A DNA stretch of 11,344 nt from Calditrichia bacterium (GTDB lineage: Bacteria; Calditrichota; Calditrichia; Calditrichales; Calditrichaceae), in NCBI GenBank assembly GCA_027039465.1, contig JALWEA010000296.1:1-11344 (forward strand). Reading direction: 5' to 3'. The notes under the pieces are model-generated. The model worked only from the letters and a program-made list of their open reading frames with translations. It was not told the origin of the DNA and did not search any database. A program made the position numbers and the translations under genes. Each line of letters opens with the position of its first letter. Positions within the stretch are counted from its first letter, which is position 1. Below are positions 1 to 7,770 of the stretch, in pieces.

Positions 1-50
1 CGGATTTCGTTTAGAATCGGTTCTGTGAAATTTTTTCCATAGATTTCCAT
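1..50 (-). CDS. 5' end of a gene leaving the window, possibly a transposase
   Basis: Read on the minus strand, an ATG at 48-50 opens a frame of 16 codons (MEIYGKNFTEPILNEI) that continues past the left edge. A near-consensus promoter lies directly upstream, which is the main reason to treat it as a gene. The residues loosely recall the start of DUF4338/DruA-type proteins, which are often fused to or found beside transposases. Sixteen residues cannot prove that. The bases before the ATG (GGGGT) are a poor ribosome site, and the predicted transcript start falls about on the ATG, so the message may be leaderless or the true start may lie outside the window. Confidence 0.35.
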   Translation of the reverse strand, partial: MEIYGKNFTEPILNEI

Positions 51-56
51 ACCCCG

Positions 57-85
57 AATATAACATATTTACCCCCCTGTGTCAA
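57..85 (-). promoter_or_regulatory. near-consensus sigma-70 promoter
   Basis: On the minus strand, TTGACA (80-85) and TATATT (57-62) are separated by exactly 17 bases. That is a perfect -35 box and a 5/6 -10 box. Transcription would start near position 50, at the ATG of the partial gene on the left edge. The region from here to 230 shows no other gene. Confidence 0.6.
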
Positions 86-230
86 GTGTGTACCCGGCTC
101 AGTCTTCGAAAAGAGGGGGATGTAAGCCGTTGATCAACACGGAATTAGCTATGATCAGTAGATAGAGTGAAATGAACTCAAAAAGAAAACTCCCATATCA
201 TGGCATTTTTTTAGGAGAAAATTGTTATTC

Positions 231-1402
231 CTAATTTTCGAAAAAGCGTTCGGCAGCGTTACGATAATTAAGTACATGAATTCCCTTAACATCCTGTTCC
301 AAATCGCCGTCATAAATTAAAAATTCATTTTCGATACGCTGCGGAAAAAGCTTTCGAAAATATAGAAGCCCATTTAAAAAATGGCTAGTAAAAGTCTGCG
401 CCGATTTTATTTCTGCAGTGGTGAAAAGACTTCCCCTTTTAAAAACTACATCCACCTCGTTCTGATGCTGATCGCGAAAAAAATACAGATTCATATCCAA
501 GCCTTTATTGATACGAGTTTTTATCAATTCCGAAAGAACCAAATTTTCAAATAGATTGCCTCGTAAGGGATCACGGCTTATCTGCTCGGGTGATTCGATA
601 CCCAATAAATATGAAGCAAAACCGACATCATAAAAATACAGTTTGGGCGATTTGATTAAACGTTTTTTAATATTCTCAAAATACGGCGGTAATAAAAATA
701 CAATGTACGAAGTTTGCAACAACGATAGCCATGATTTAATGGTGGGTACGCTAACGCCTACTTCATTGGATAGTTGATGGGCGTTGAAGATCTGTCCGAT
801 GCGACCGGCGCACAATCGAACAAATTTCTGAAAAAGCATTAAATCTTTTACCTGTGATAATTGGCGTAAATCTCTTTCAATATACGTTTCAAAATAGCTT
901 CGGTAAGCTATTGTCGGATTTAATTGGTTCGCGTAAATGCCCGGATAAAATCCGTAGTAAAGAAAAGCATCGGTTGTAAAATCGGTAGTAACAGCTTTAA
1001 TCTCGGAATGGAAAACGGTAATAGTTTAAGAATAACAGTGCGTCCCGCCAAAGATTATGTAATTTTATCCAACATCATAAATTGATTGTTTCCGGTAAGG
1101 ATAAAACGCCCGGGCTGCGGAGTGTTATCTACCAATTCCTGTAGGTAGGATAAAAGCATTGGAGCGCGTTGAATCTCGTCTAATATGGAGCCGGATTCAA
1201 TTGATTTCAGAAAGGCGCGAGGATCGTTAAGTGCCATCTCCCTTTGATCGGGATTCTCCAGACTCACATAGTGCTTATCAGGAAAAAGATGGCGTACCAA
1301 AGTCGTTTTACCCGATTGTCTGGGGCCGGTAATGGTAATGATCGGGTATTGTCGTACTACCTGACCTAAAATTGTTTCGATGTGTCGGTGAACGTAGTTC
1401 AT
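231..1402 (-). pseudogene. broken AAA_14/DUF4143 family ATPase
   Basis: Intact members are about 370-400-residue proteins with an N-terminal P-loop ATPase and a C-terminal DUF4143 domain resembling PD-(D/E)XK nucleases; their role is poorly known. The ATG at 1400-1402 begins MNYVHRHIETIL. The first 115 codons hold Walker A (GPRQSGKTT, residues 26-34), Walker B (ILDEIQ, 73-78) and the LTGNNQF segment. A TAA then replaces the expected Glu codon of ITESLAGR at 1055-1057. After 17 more readable codons one G is missing at 1004, where P (1004-1006) and E (1002-1004) share a base. The downstream frame runs cleanly to TAG at 231-233 and includes NEVDVVFK and AEIKSA, the usual nuclease-like acidic and Lys residues. 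Repairing both lesions gives about 390 residues, full family length. The frame can be extended upstream to 1522, but that part is AT-rich and unlike the family. No good Shine-Dalgarno is visible. Product class is confident; decay could in principle be sequencing error. Confidence 0.85.
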
Positions 1403-1943
1403 TTGATTTTGTGCACATTTTAAATTCAACTTTAAATTAGTACAGAATATAAAAATTAAAAATGTTAGGCAAATTAAAATAAAATGTAATTCGGTCCTTA
1501 AGACATCATCAGAAAAAGGCATCAGCCCCGTAACAGATTCATGAAATTCAGTTTTAAAGTGTTATGTCTTGTTAATAATATTTTAGAATTTGACTTAATT
1601 CTAATAAAAAATTTTTGAAATTTAAAAGATCAATTTTCCATAGTTAAATCCCCTTCACTGAGAAAGCAAGGTGGGTGGAGTTAATGGATGGAGCAAAAAA
1701 TGAATTCACAATAACTAAAGTTTTTAAGACAAACGATCGAATTTCCCGATCGAGAATCCAATAGAATTTCATTGATACTTGAAATTAATATTGGATTTGT
1801 TTACATTCTGATTAATATATTAGTTATGATCGTCCACATTTCTTGAATCAAATGATCATTCATTAAATTCTTTCTTTAGCGCTTTAATCCAAATTTTTTA
1901 ACAAATCGATAGGATATTCAGTAATAAATTGAAAGGGGTCGTT
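1403..1943. other. AT-rich intergenic region without a gene
   Basis: This stretch of about 540 bases lies between the divergently read pseudogene and the SBBP gene. I find no convincing coding frame, tRNA or heptad repeat. Small self-complementary sequences occur (CGATCG twice at about 1735-1753, and AATGATCATT near 1852) with no assigned function. It should contain the promoter and leader of the downstream plus-strand gene. Confidence 0.6.
1779..1807 (+). promoter_or_regulatory. candidate promoter for the SBBP gene
   Basis: TTGAAA (1779-1784), a 17-base spacer and TACATT (1802-1807) form a weak sigma-70-like pair. This would give a leader of about 130 bases before the ATG at 1944. The surroundings are very AT-rich, so chance matches are likely. 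Confidence 0.25.
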
Positions 1944-4376
1944 ATGTGCCGTTTCAATAATTTTCTTTTATTTTTATTACTGCTCCCCATATTCCTGTTT
2001 GCAAATCAGAACCAGCAAGTTCGTACCTTATTAAGCAAAGCAGATCATACTTTCTTCATTGAAAACAAAGGTCAATGGCCTAAAGAAGTGTTGTTCTTAG
2101 CTAAAACCGGAGGAATGAATGCCTGGATCACCAAGTCAGGTGTTGTCTACGATTTCTATAAACTTGAAAAAAGGACGACAACTCGGTCTAAAAAGCCGTT
2201 TGACAGATTTGATGTATCCGAAACACATCGTTATGGATACATGGTAAAAGCGGTTTTAGTTAATACAAAAGCACACTCCATAATTGAACCCTTAGAAAAA
2301 TTGCAGACCTATTACAATTACTTTATTGGCAATGATCCATTAAAATGGGCAAGTCATGTACCCTTGTACAAAGAAGTAAAAATCCAAGAAATATATGATG
2401 GAATTGATATTAAATACTATTTTGATAATGGGCTATTGCGTTACGATTATATCGTAAAGCCCAATGCGGATCCGAATCAAATTAAAATTAAGTTAGAAGG
2501 TGTGGATGGATACGAGGTAAATGAATGGGGCGAATTGATCCTGCATACACATTTAGGTATTGTAAAACAAGGTAAACTTTTAACATACCAATTTGACAAA
2601 AAGATTTATGTGGGAAGTCGTTTTATAAAAAATGCTGATGGGACCTTAGGTATTAAATTGACCAAATATAACAAGAGCCAGATTTTAATTATTGATCCAT
2701 TGGTTTATTCCACATTTATTGGTGGTGGCTCCAATGACATAGGTAATTCCATTGCCTTGGGCAGTGAAAATAATACCTATATTACAGGTGAAACTTCTTC
2801 AAGCAATTTTCCGACCACTAGCGGAGCGTATGACGAGAGTTTAAATGGTAACGATGTTTTCGTCAGCAAATTGAATGCCGATGGATCTAACTTGTTATAT
2901 TCTACTTTCATCGGTGGAGGTTCCAATGACTATGCTTATTCCCTTGCACTTGACAGTGAAGATAATGCTTATATTACCGGGAATACTGAATCAAGTGATT
3001 TCCCCACTACTAACGGCGCTTATGATCAAAGCCAAAATGGTGCTAACGATGTCTTTGTTTGCAAATTGAATGCCGATGGCTCCAATTTGATTTATTCGAC
3101 TTTTATCGGTGGTAGTTCTTGGGACTATGGCTATTCCCTTAAATTGGACGGTGAAAATAATGTCTATATTACAGGAGATTCTGAGTCAAGTGATTTTCCT
3201 ACAACCAGCAGTGCTTATGAGCAAAGCTTAAATGGTGCTTCCGATGTTATTGTTTGCAAATTGAATGCTGCTGGCTCCGATTTAATTTATTCGACTTTTA
3301 TTGGTGGTAGTACATGGGAACATGGCAATGCAATCGCCCTAAACGATGAAAATAATGCTTTTATTACGGGTTATACTTATTCAGGCGATTTCCCCACTAC
3401 AAATGGCGCGTTTGACGATAGCTATAACGGTGGTGGGCCTGATGTTTTCATCTGTCAATTGGATTCTGCCGGATCAAATATATTATTTTCTACTTTTATT
3501 GGTGGCAGTAACTATGACTACTGTTATACTCTTGCATTGGATCATGAAAATAATGCCTATATTACAGGATTTACCGAATCAAGTGATTTCCCCACTACCA
3601 TTGATGCGTATGACGAAGGTTTTAATGGTGATAATGATGTTTTCGTTTGCAAATTGAATAACGATGGATCTAACTTATTATATTCTACTTTCATCGGTAG
3701 CAGCAACAATGATTATAGTTATTCCATTGCACTAGACAGTAATAATAATGCTTATATTACAGGATTTACTGCATCAAATGATTTCCCCACTACCATTGAT
3801 GCGTATGACCAAAGTCAAAATGGTGATGATGATGTTTTCGTCTGCAAATTGAATGCCGATGGCTCTAACTTAATTTATTCTACTTTTATTGGGGGGACTT
3901 CCAGCGACGGTGGTAATTCCCTTACCTTGGACAGTGAAAATAATACCTATATTACAGGTGAGACTTCTTCAAGTAATTTTCCTACCACAAGCGGAGCGTA
4001 TGACGAAAGCCAAAATAGTGGTAAGGATGCTTTTATAGTCAAAATAAACATAAACGATAATAATTCATTTGTTGATCAATCCATTAAAATCCCCAAATCC
4101 TTTGCTCTTAAGCAGAACTACCCCAATCCTTTCAATCCTGTTACTACCATAGAATACGCTTTGCCTGAATTGAGTGAAGTCCATTTATCAATTTATAATT
4201 TATTAGGCCAAAAAAAAGAGGAAATCGTCCATCAAAAACAATCAGCTGGATACTATAAATATCTTTTTAATGCTACTAATTATCCCAATGGGATTTATTT
4301 TTATTTCCTTACCGCCCATGGGTTGCAAAGCAACAAGCAATTTAGAATGGTAAAAAAAATGATTGTGTTAAAGTAA
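1944..4376 (+). CDS. secreted SBBP-repeat beta-propeller with T9SS sorting domain
   Basis: This is a predicted extracellular or cell-surface protein of 810 residues with no enzymatic motif. I place the start at ATG 1944, because AAAGGGG (1932-1938) sits five bases upstream and the next residues form a signal peptide (MCRFNNFLLFLLLLPIFLFA, then NQNQQ). A TTG at 1929 in the same frame would place the Shine-Dalgarno inside the gene. Residues of about 25-250 are the domain that commonly precedes SBBP repeats (FIENKGQWP motif; DUF7948-like, from memory). Residues 255 to about 709 are seven repeats of 64-66 residues, each opening with YSTFIGG or a variant and carrying xYITGxTxSSDFPTT, consistent with a seven-bladed propeller. 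The last 95 residues contain FALKQNYPNPFNP and match the type A Por secretion C-terminal sorting domain, so export by the type IX system followed by cleavage is likely. It stands alone on the plus strand; the next gene converges. A role in adhesion or carbohydrate binding is possible but unproven. Confidence 0.93.
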   Translation: MCRFNNFLLFLLLLPIFLFANQNQQVRTLLSKADHTFFIENKGQWPKEVLFLAKTGGMNAWITKSGVVYDFYKLEKRTTTRSKKPFDRFDVSETHRYGYMVKAVLVNTKAHSIIEPLEKLQTYYNYFIGNDPLKWASHVPLYKEVKIQEIYDGIDIKYYFDNGLLRYDYIVKPNADPNQIKIKLEGVDGYEVNEWGELILHTHLGIVKQGKLLTYQFDKKIYVGSRFIKNADGTLGIKLTKYNKSQILIIDPLVYSTFIGGGSNDIGNSIALGSENNTYITGETSSSNFPTTSGAYDESLNGNDVFVSKLNADGSNLLYSTFIGGGSNDYAYSLALDSEDNAYITGNTESSDFPTTNGAYDQSQNGANDVFVCKLNADGSNLIYSTFIGGSSWDYGYSLKLDGENNVYITGDSESSDFPTTSSAYEQSLNGASDVIVCKLNAAGSDLIYSTFIGGSTWEHGNAIALNDENNAFITGYTYSGDFPTTNGAFDDSYNGGGPDVFICQLDSAGSNILFSTFIGGSNYDYCYTLALDHENNAYITGFTESSDFPTTIDAYDEGFNGDNDVFVCKLNNDGSNLLYSTFIGSSNNDYSYSIALDSNNNAYITGFTASNDFPTTIDAYDQSQNGDDDVFVCKLNADGSNLIYSTFIGGTSSDGGNSLTLDSENNTYITGETSSSNFPTTSGAYDESQNSGKDAFIVKININDNNSFVDQSIKIPKSFALKQNYPNPFNPVTTIEYALPELSEVHLSIYNLLGQKKEEIVHQKQSAGYYKYLFNATNYPNGIYFYFLTAHGLQSNKQFRMVKKMIVLK
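2706..4070 (+). repeat. seven tandem SBBP repeats (192-198 bp each)
   Basis: Repeat units begin at 2706, 2898, 3093, 3288, 3486, 3681 and 3876 and encode 64, 65, 65, 66, 65, 65 and about 65 residues. Each has the order STFIGG, a variable acidic/aromatic segment, ALDSENNxYITG, SSDFPTT, AYDxSxNG and DVFVCKLNADGSNL. The units are similar at DNA level, and the first and last share a stretch with only silent differences, so unequal exchange within the array is plausible. Length changes would be whole blades. Confidence 0.9.
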
Positions 4377-4501
4377 AAAAGCGTTTATCCATTAACATGG
4401 CTGAATTAGCTTAAATAGTAATGTCAGAGCATACGCGTTGAAACGTTTCCATTTTTCATTTAATTATCGCAGCTTCATATTTCATTGGTAAATTAAAAGA
4501 A

Positions 4502-5029
4502 CTAATCAAACGGCTGCTCCGAAAGACGATCGATGACTTCGTGCAATTTATTCTGCCATTTTAAAATGCGATCAATCACCTCACGCACGGCGCCCTTCCC
4601 TCCCTGGGCGCTGGTGACATAATCGCAAACGGCTTTCACCTCGTCCCGGGCATTGGCCACGGCTACACTAAATCCCACGCGTTTCAAAATAGGCAAATCC
4701 AGTACGTCGTCACCGATGTAACAAACTTCTTCATCTTTCAATTCAAAATCACGAATCACGCGTTCGTATTCGGGCAATTTATTGAAATTTCCCTGTGAGA
4801 CAATATCCATTTTTAACTCGTGCGCCCGTCGTTCCACCAGGGCGGACATGCGTCCGGTGATGATGCCGGTTTTTAATCCGGCCAGATGCGCCAGGGTAAT
4901 CCCCATCCCGTCCTGCACGTTAAAAATTTTAAGTTCATCACCGGAAGAGGTGTAAATGATTTCGCCGTTCGTTAAAACGCCATCCACGTCCATTAAAATC
5001 ATTTTTACTTTGGAAATTTTTTGGCGCAT
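4502..5029 (-). CDS. kdsC: 3-deoxy-D-manno-octulosonate 8-phosphate phosphatase
   Basis: KdsC hydrolyses Kdo-8-phosphate to Kdo and phosphate in the cytoplasm, one step before CMP-Kdo formation for lipopolysaccharide core. The 175-residue product is a C0-type HAD phosphatase of normal family length. Visible motifs are DVDGVLTNG (nucleophile and acid Asp), IITGR (motif II), a conserved Lys region near KLPEYERV, and GDDVLDLP (motif IV, metal-binding Asp). The GGKGAVREVIDRIL segment near the C terminus is typical of KdsC. I prefer ATG 5027-5029, preceded by AAAGGTG six bases upstream. An in-frame GTG at 5038 would overlap that site and adds only three residues. The gene lies 128 bases downstream of the PfpI gene on the same strand, so co-transcription is possible. 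It converges with the SBBP gene over 125 bases that show no strong terminator. Confidence 0.94.
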   Translation of the reverse strand: MRQKISKVKMILMDVDGVLTNGEIIYTSSGDELKIFNVQDGMGITLAHLAGLKTGIITGRMSALVERRAHELKMDIVSQGNFNKLPEYERVIRDFELKDEEVCYIGDDVLDLPILKRVGFSVAVANARDEVKAVCDYVTSAQGGKGAVREVIDRILKWQNKLHEVIDRLSEQPFD

Positions 5030-5157
5030 AATTTTCACCTTTCGCTCAAGATTTCAGTGTAAAGCCAAAAGCCATTTTCCCAACAAATTTAACAAAACGG
5101 GTAAAGAAAATAAAGATTCCCCGCTTATGCATGGGCTACTTGTTAACTTGAATTATT

Positions 5158-5679
5158 TCACCCACGTAAAAATTTAATGATGGCACGACAAAATTCGGGC
5201 AAATCATCGGGATTGCGGCTGGAAATCATATTTCCGTCAACGACCACGGATTGGTTCACCCAAGTCGCCCCGGCATTCTCCAAATCATCCTTAATGCCTG
5301 GCGTTGAAGTGCAGGTGTGTCCTTTCATAATTCCGGCCGAGATCGCAATCCACCCGCCGTGACAAATATGAGCGACTAGTTTACCATCCTGATGAATCTG
5401 GCGCGTTAATGCTTTGACTTTTTCCGAACGACGCAATCGATCCGGTGCAAATCCGCCCGAAAGAATCACTCCGTCAAAATCTTCCGCTTTTACATCGTCA
5501 ATGGCAACCGAAGTTTGAAATGGGTAACCGTGCTTACCATGATACACCTTGTCGGGTTGAGGCGCAGCCACAACCACCTCGGCTCCGGCTTCGGTTAAAC
5601 GAATTTTAGGATAAAGCAATTCAAGATCTTCGTATAAATCTTCAACAAACATCAAAATACGTTTGCCGGAAAGCTCCAT
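5158..5679 (-). CDS. DJ-1/PfpI family protein (YhbO/PfpI-like)
   Basis: The 173-residue product is a single-domain member of the DJ-1/PfpI superfamily, with normal length. Archaeal PfpI is reported as a protease; relatives such as YhbO are associated with stress resistance and glyoxalase or proposed deglycase activity. The sequence shows YEDLELLYP with the conserved Glu at position 17, the nucleophile elbow AHICHGGW with Cys106 and His107, and the family segments STPGIKDDLENAGA and SSRNPDDLPEF. The GKHGYPF segment also matches PfpI. All three catalytic positions (Glu, Cys, His) are present, so an active enzyme is expected; the substrate cannot be told. ATG 5677-5679 is supported by GGGGGA about seven bases upstream. 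It lies between the MFS gene and kdsC on one strand, and no functional tie to Kdo synthesis is evident. Confidence 0.9.
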   Translation of the reverse strand: MELSGKRILMFVEDLYEDLELLYPKIRLTEAGAEVVVAAPQPDKVYHGKHGYPFQTSVAIDDVKAEDFDGVILSGGFAPDRLRRSEKVKALTRQIHQDGKLVAHICHGGWIAISAGIMKGHTCTSTPGIKDDLENAGATWVNQSVVVDGNMISSRNPDDLPEFCRAIIKFLRG

Positions 5680-5774
5680 GGTAATTTTCCCCCGTTTAGA
5701 TTCCTGGCCTCGAAATCTGAGAGTTTATCTCTAATATTTTTAGTTGTTTTTTTATTTCTTAACCCATCCCCTAC

Positions 5775-5802
5775 CCCCTTACCTGATACTTCAGGGAAGG
5801 GG
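5775..5802. repeat. imperfect hairpin between MFS and PfpI genes
   Basis: CCCCTT (5775-5780) pairs with AAGGGG (5797-5802) and CCTGA (5782-5786) with TCAGG (5791-5795), separated by one A/G mismatch, around a four-base loop. The result is an 11-bp stem. It lies 58-85 bases past the MFS stop codon. Neither side has a T-run in the right place, so it is not a standard intrinsic terminator. It could be a dispersed palindromic repeat or protect the 3' end of the message. Confidence 0.55.
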
Positions 5803-5859
5803 AATTAAGGCGGCAAATGGTTTCTAAATTTCAAATATTTTTACTTAGCGTTTAAAAAA

Positions 5860-7194
5860 TTAACTTACGTTCATTAGTCGTGCTTTACGCCGGTCAATAT
5901 AATCAAAAGTGAATTTGTAAATCAATAAAAGGAAAAAGGCCAGAAATCCCACGCCTGCGTAAAAATACCAAATATAATGGGCATGGGTGTAGGCCGTCGC
6001 CATTTGAGCCTGCGTTAACGTATGCGGATCGGGACAATATTTATCCAAAAGATAGCCGCTGGAAACAAAGGCAAACAGGTTGGCAAAATAGGTTGTCAAA
6101 TTTTGGTAGCCCAGATAAAGGCCTTCCTCACCTTTGGGCGCCTGCTTGGAAGCATACTCTAAAAAGCGCGGCGAAAGGAAAGTTTCGGCCAGACCTTGCA
6201 AAGCAATACCGATAATTAAAGTCACGGTAATCGGGTGCAAAGCAAACAAACCCAATATTTCCACGTGATTACCACCGGCCCAACGGGTAAGTATCGGACT
6301 TAAAGAAATGGTCAAGGAAGAAAACGGAATAATCAGCAGAGCAATGCCTATCGAACTGACCGGCGAAATTTTACGAACCAGATGGGTAACCGGCACCACC
6401 AATAGCACCACGACCAAAGGGTTGATATTGGCCAACCATTCCGGCGAAGCATGCTCGCCCACCAAACGCAAGGTGTATTTGGGCATGGTGGCGTAGAGCT
6501 GGTGCTGAATCGCCCAGAATCCGGCAACGATCAAAATGAGCAACATGAAACGCACATTTTTCAAAACGCGCACTAAGCCGTTCATTACTTCTTTAAAGCT
6601 TTTCCCCTGGCCGCTTGTGTCCAAATCTTTGTACCAAATAAAAACAATGATCAAGGCCATGAATGCCACAATGGCCGCGTAAATATTGATGTAACGCAGT
6701 CCCAGATCAACGCGCAAGGGTTTGGCAATGGTCTTGCCCAAAAAGGCGCCGATGTTCACCATCATATAAAAAATGGAATAGGCCCTGGCGCGATTTTTTT
6801 CGTCCGAGGCTTTGGCTACCGTGCCCGAGATGATGGGTTTGACAAAAGCGCCGCCCATCATGATCAAAGCCAGCGCCGTTACGGCCACCAATTTGGTCGG
6901 CCAAAGGCCCAATAGCAGATAACCGGTACTTAGCAAGGCAAAGGCTAAAATCAGCGCCTTGCGAAAACCCATTTTGTCCGAAAGGGCGCCGTTAAAGGTG
7001 GGCATCATATAAATAAGAGAAGCAAAAAGGCCGGACACCCAACCGGTTTCCACATCGGTAAAACCGACCTCTCGGGTCAGGTAAACCGCCAACACGATGA
7101 ACATGCCGTAATAGGCCGCACGCTCGAACAATTCAATGACATTTGCCGTCCAAAATTCACGAGGAAATTTCCAGGTTAATTTTTCTTCCGCCAC
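5860..7194 (-). CDS. POT/PTR-like major facilitator transporter
   Basis: This inner-membrane protein has 444 residues and about 12 hydrophobic segments. Several motifs point to the proton-dependent oligopeptide transporter (POT, SLC15) branch. ELFERAAYYG at residues 21-30 matches the ExxER motif of helix 1, FVKP at 117-120 carries the helix-4 Lys, and SIFYMMVNIGAFLG follows in helix 5. FWAIQHQLYA lies in helix 7, and ETFLSPRFLEYASKQAP at about 337-353 resembles the helix-10 signature. Bacterial POTs usually have 14 helices; this one looks closer to 12. Uptake of di- or tripeptides with protons is therefore likely but not certain; amino-acid or nitrate transport is possible. The start is GTG (7192-7194), with AAGGAGAG six to seven bases upstream. 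A repeat-filled spacer of 574 bases separates it from kdsA, so it may have its own promoter there. Confidence 0.85.
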   Translation of the reverse strand: MAEEKLTWKFPREFWTANVIELFERAAYYGMFIVLAVYLTREVGFTDVETGWVSGLFASLIYMMPTFNGALSDKMGFRKALILAFALLSTGYLLLGLWPTKLVAVTALALIMMGGAFVKPIISGTVAKASDEKNRARAYSIFYMMVNIGAFLGKTIAKPLRVDLGLRYINIYAAIVAFMALIIVFIWYKDLDTSGQGKSFKEVMNGLVRVLKNVRFMLLILIVAGFWAIQHQLYATMPKYTLRLVGEHASPEWLANINPLVVVLLVVPVTHLVRKISPVSSIGIALLIIPFSSLTISLSPILTRWAGGNHVEILGLFALHPITVTLIIGIALQGLAETFLSPRFLEYASKQAPKGEEGLYLGYQNLTTYFANLFAFVSSGYLLDKYCPDPHTLTQAQMATAYTHAHYIWYFYAGVGFLAFFLLLIYKFTFDYIDRRKARLMNVS

Positions 7195-7215
7195 ACAACT
7201 CTCCTTTTTTTTATT

Positions 7216-7770
7216 GGGAACTGGGAATTGGTTGATTGGTTAAGAGTTAAGAGTTAAGGGTGTAAGGGTTAAGGGTTAAATCGTTATCTGTTATTCGTAT
7301 ATGCGTTAACCGTTATCCGTATATTCCGTTAAGCATGTGTTTGTGCACTTGTCCGATTCAGGCGGAATGTCTGGCGCGTGGTCGGCGTCTCGATACCAAC
7401 CGATCGCGTCCGGTTCCCGAGTAGTCCGCCTCAGGCGGGCGTATCGAGGGACGGACGCCCCACTGGCTGCCCAAATTACGATTTACGAATAACGCTTTTC
7501 ACACTCAACCAATATCCGAATACGATCCCATTTAAGCATTATCTACTCGTTGATTAGTACCTCAGTTGCGATCGGTGCCTCGATACATTTCGCCTTAATC
7601 ATGTTGGCCTTTAAAATAATCTGCCAACTCATCGGCGAAACACTCGGCAACCGCCCCCCCGCCGGTTTCCCAAACAACGATTTACGATTAACGAATAACG
7701 GATATACGGATACACGAATAACGCCTTCCGCTTAACCTTTCAACTCTTAACACTTAACCCTTTCCCAATC
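7216..7770. repeat. palindromic heptad-repeat element A (between kdsA and MFS)
   Basis: The gene-free stretch 7195-7768 is filled by this element. The left arm (7216 to about 7332) runs GGGAACT, GGGAATT, several GTTAAGR units, then GTTATCT/GTTATTC, GTATATGC and GTTAACC/GTTATCC, mostly in 7-base phase. The right arm (about 7677-7770) reads, on the opposite strand, the same order: ATTGGGAA, GTTAAGN units, GTTATTC, GTATATCC, GTTATTC, GTTAATC. The arms are thus imperfect inverted repeats around a 340-base core. The core has another short heptad block (about 7477-7500) and a GC-rich structured segment at 7384-7459. The right arm reaches 7770 and overlaps the kdsA stop codon (7769-7771). No open frame inside looks real. 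Confidence 0.7.
7384..7459. repeat. GC-rich three-way-junction repeat inside element A
   Basis: GGCGT (7384-7388) pairs with ACGCC (7455-7459), and CTCGATAC (7389-7396) with GTATCGAG (7441-7448), with a six-base bulge (7449-7454). Inside are two more hairpins: AACCG/CGGTT (7398-7402 with 7411-7415) and CCGCC/GGCGG (7426-7430 with 7434-7438). The 76-base unit is much richer in GC than its surroundings. A partial echo (GATCGGTGCCTCGATAC) occurs at 7570-7586. It looks like a dispersed structured repeat; there is no tRNA T-loop. Confidence 0.5.

Noticed and set aside
212..232. TTAGGA/TCCTAA hairpin at the end of the ATPase pseudogene as a terminator
   Set aside because: The stem is six weak pairs with a 12-base loop and overlaps the stop codon; on the gene's strand it is followed by A, not T.
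1403..1522. Forty-codon N-terminal extension of the ATPase pseudogene
   Set aside because: The extension is AT-rich and hydrophobic by composition, unlike the family, whose proteins usually begin near the MNYVHRHIETIL segment.
1929..1943. TTG start for the SBBP protein
   Set aside because: It would place the AAAGGGG ribosome site inside the gene, while ATG 1944 is ideally spaced from it and begins a clean signal peptide.
5775..5802. Intrinsic terminator of the MFS gene
   Set aside because: The hairpin is good, but the sequence after it on the minus strand is G- and A-rich with no T-run; kept only as a hairpin repeat.
7384..7459. Possible tRNA because of its 76-base size and cloverleaf-like folding
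   Set aside because: There is no GTTC-type T-loop, no seven-base acceptor stem of normal form and no anticodon arm; only a three-way junction with a bulge.
7550..7735. Plus-strand frame of 61 codons in element A
   Set aside because: Its second half is the heptad right arm and its first half matches nothing recognisable, so it is treated as repeat DNA.
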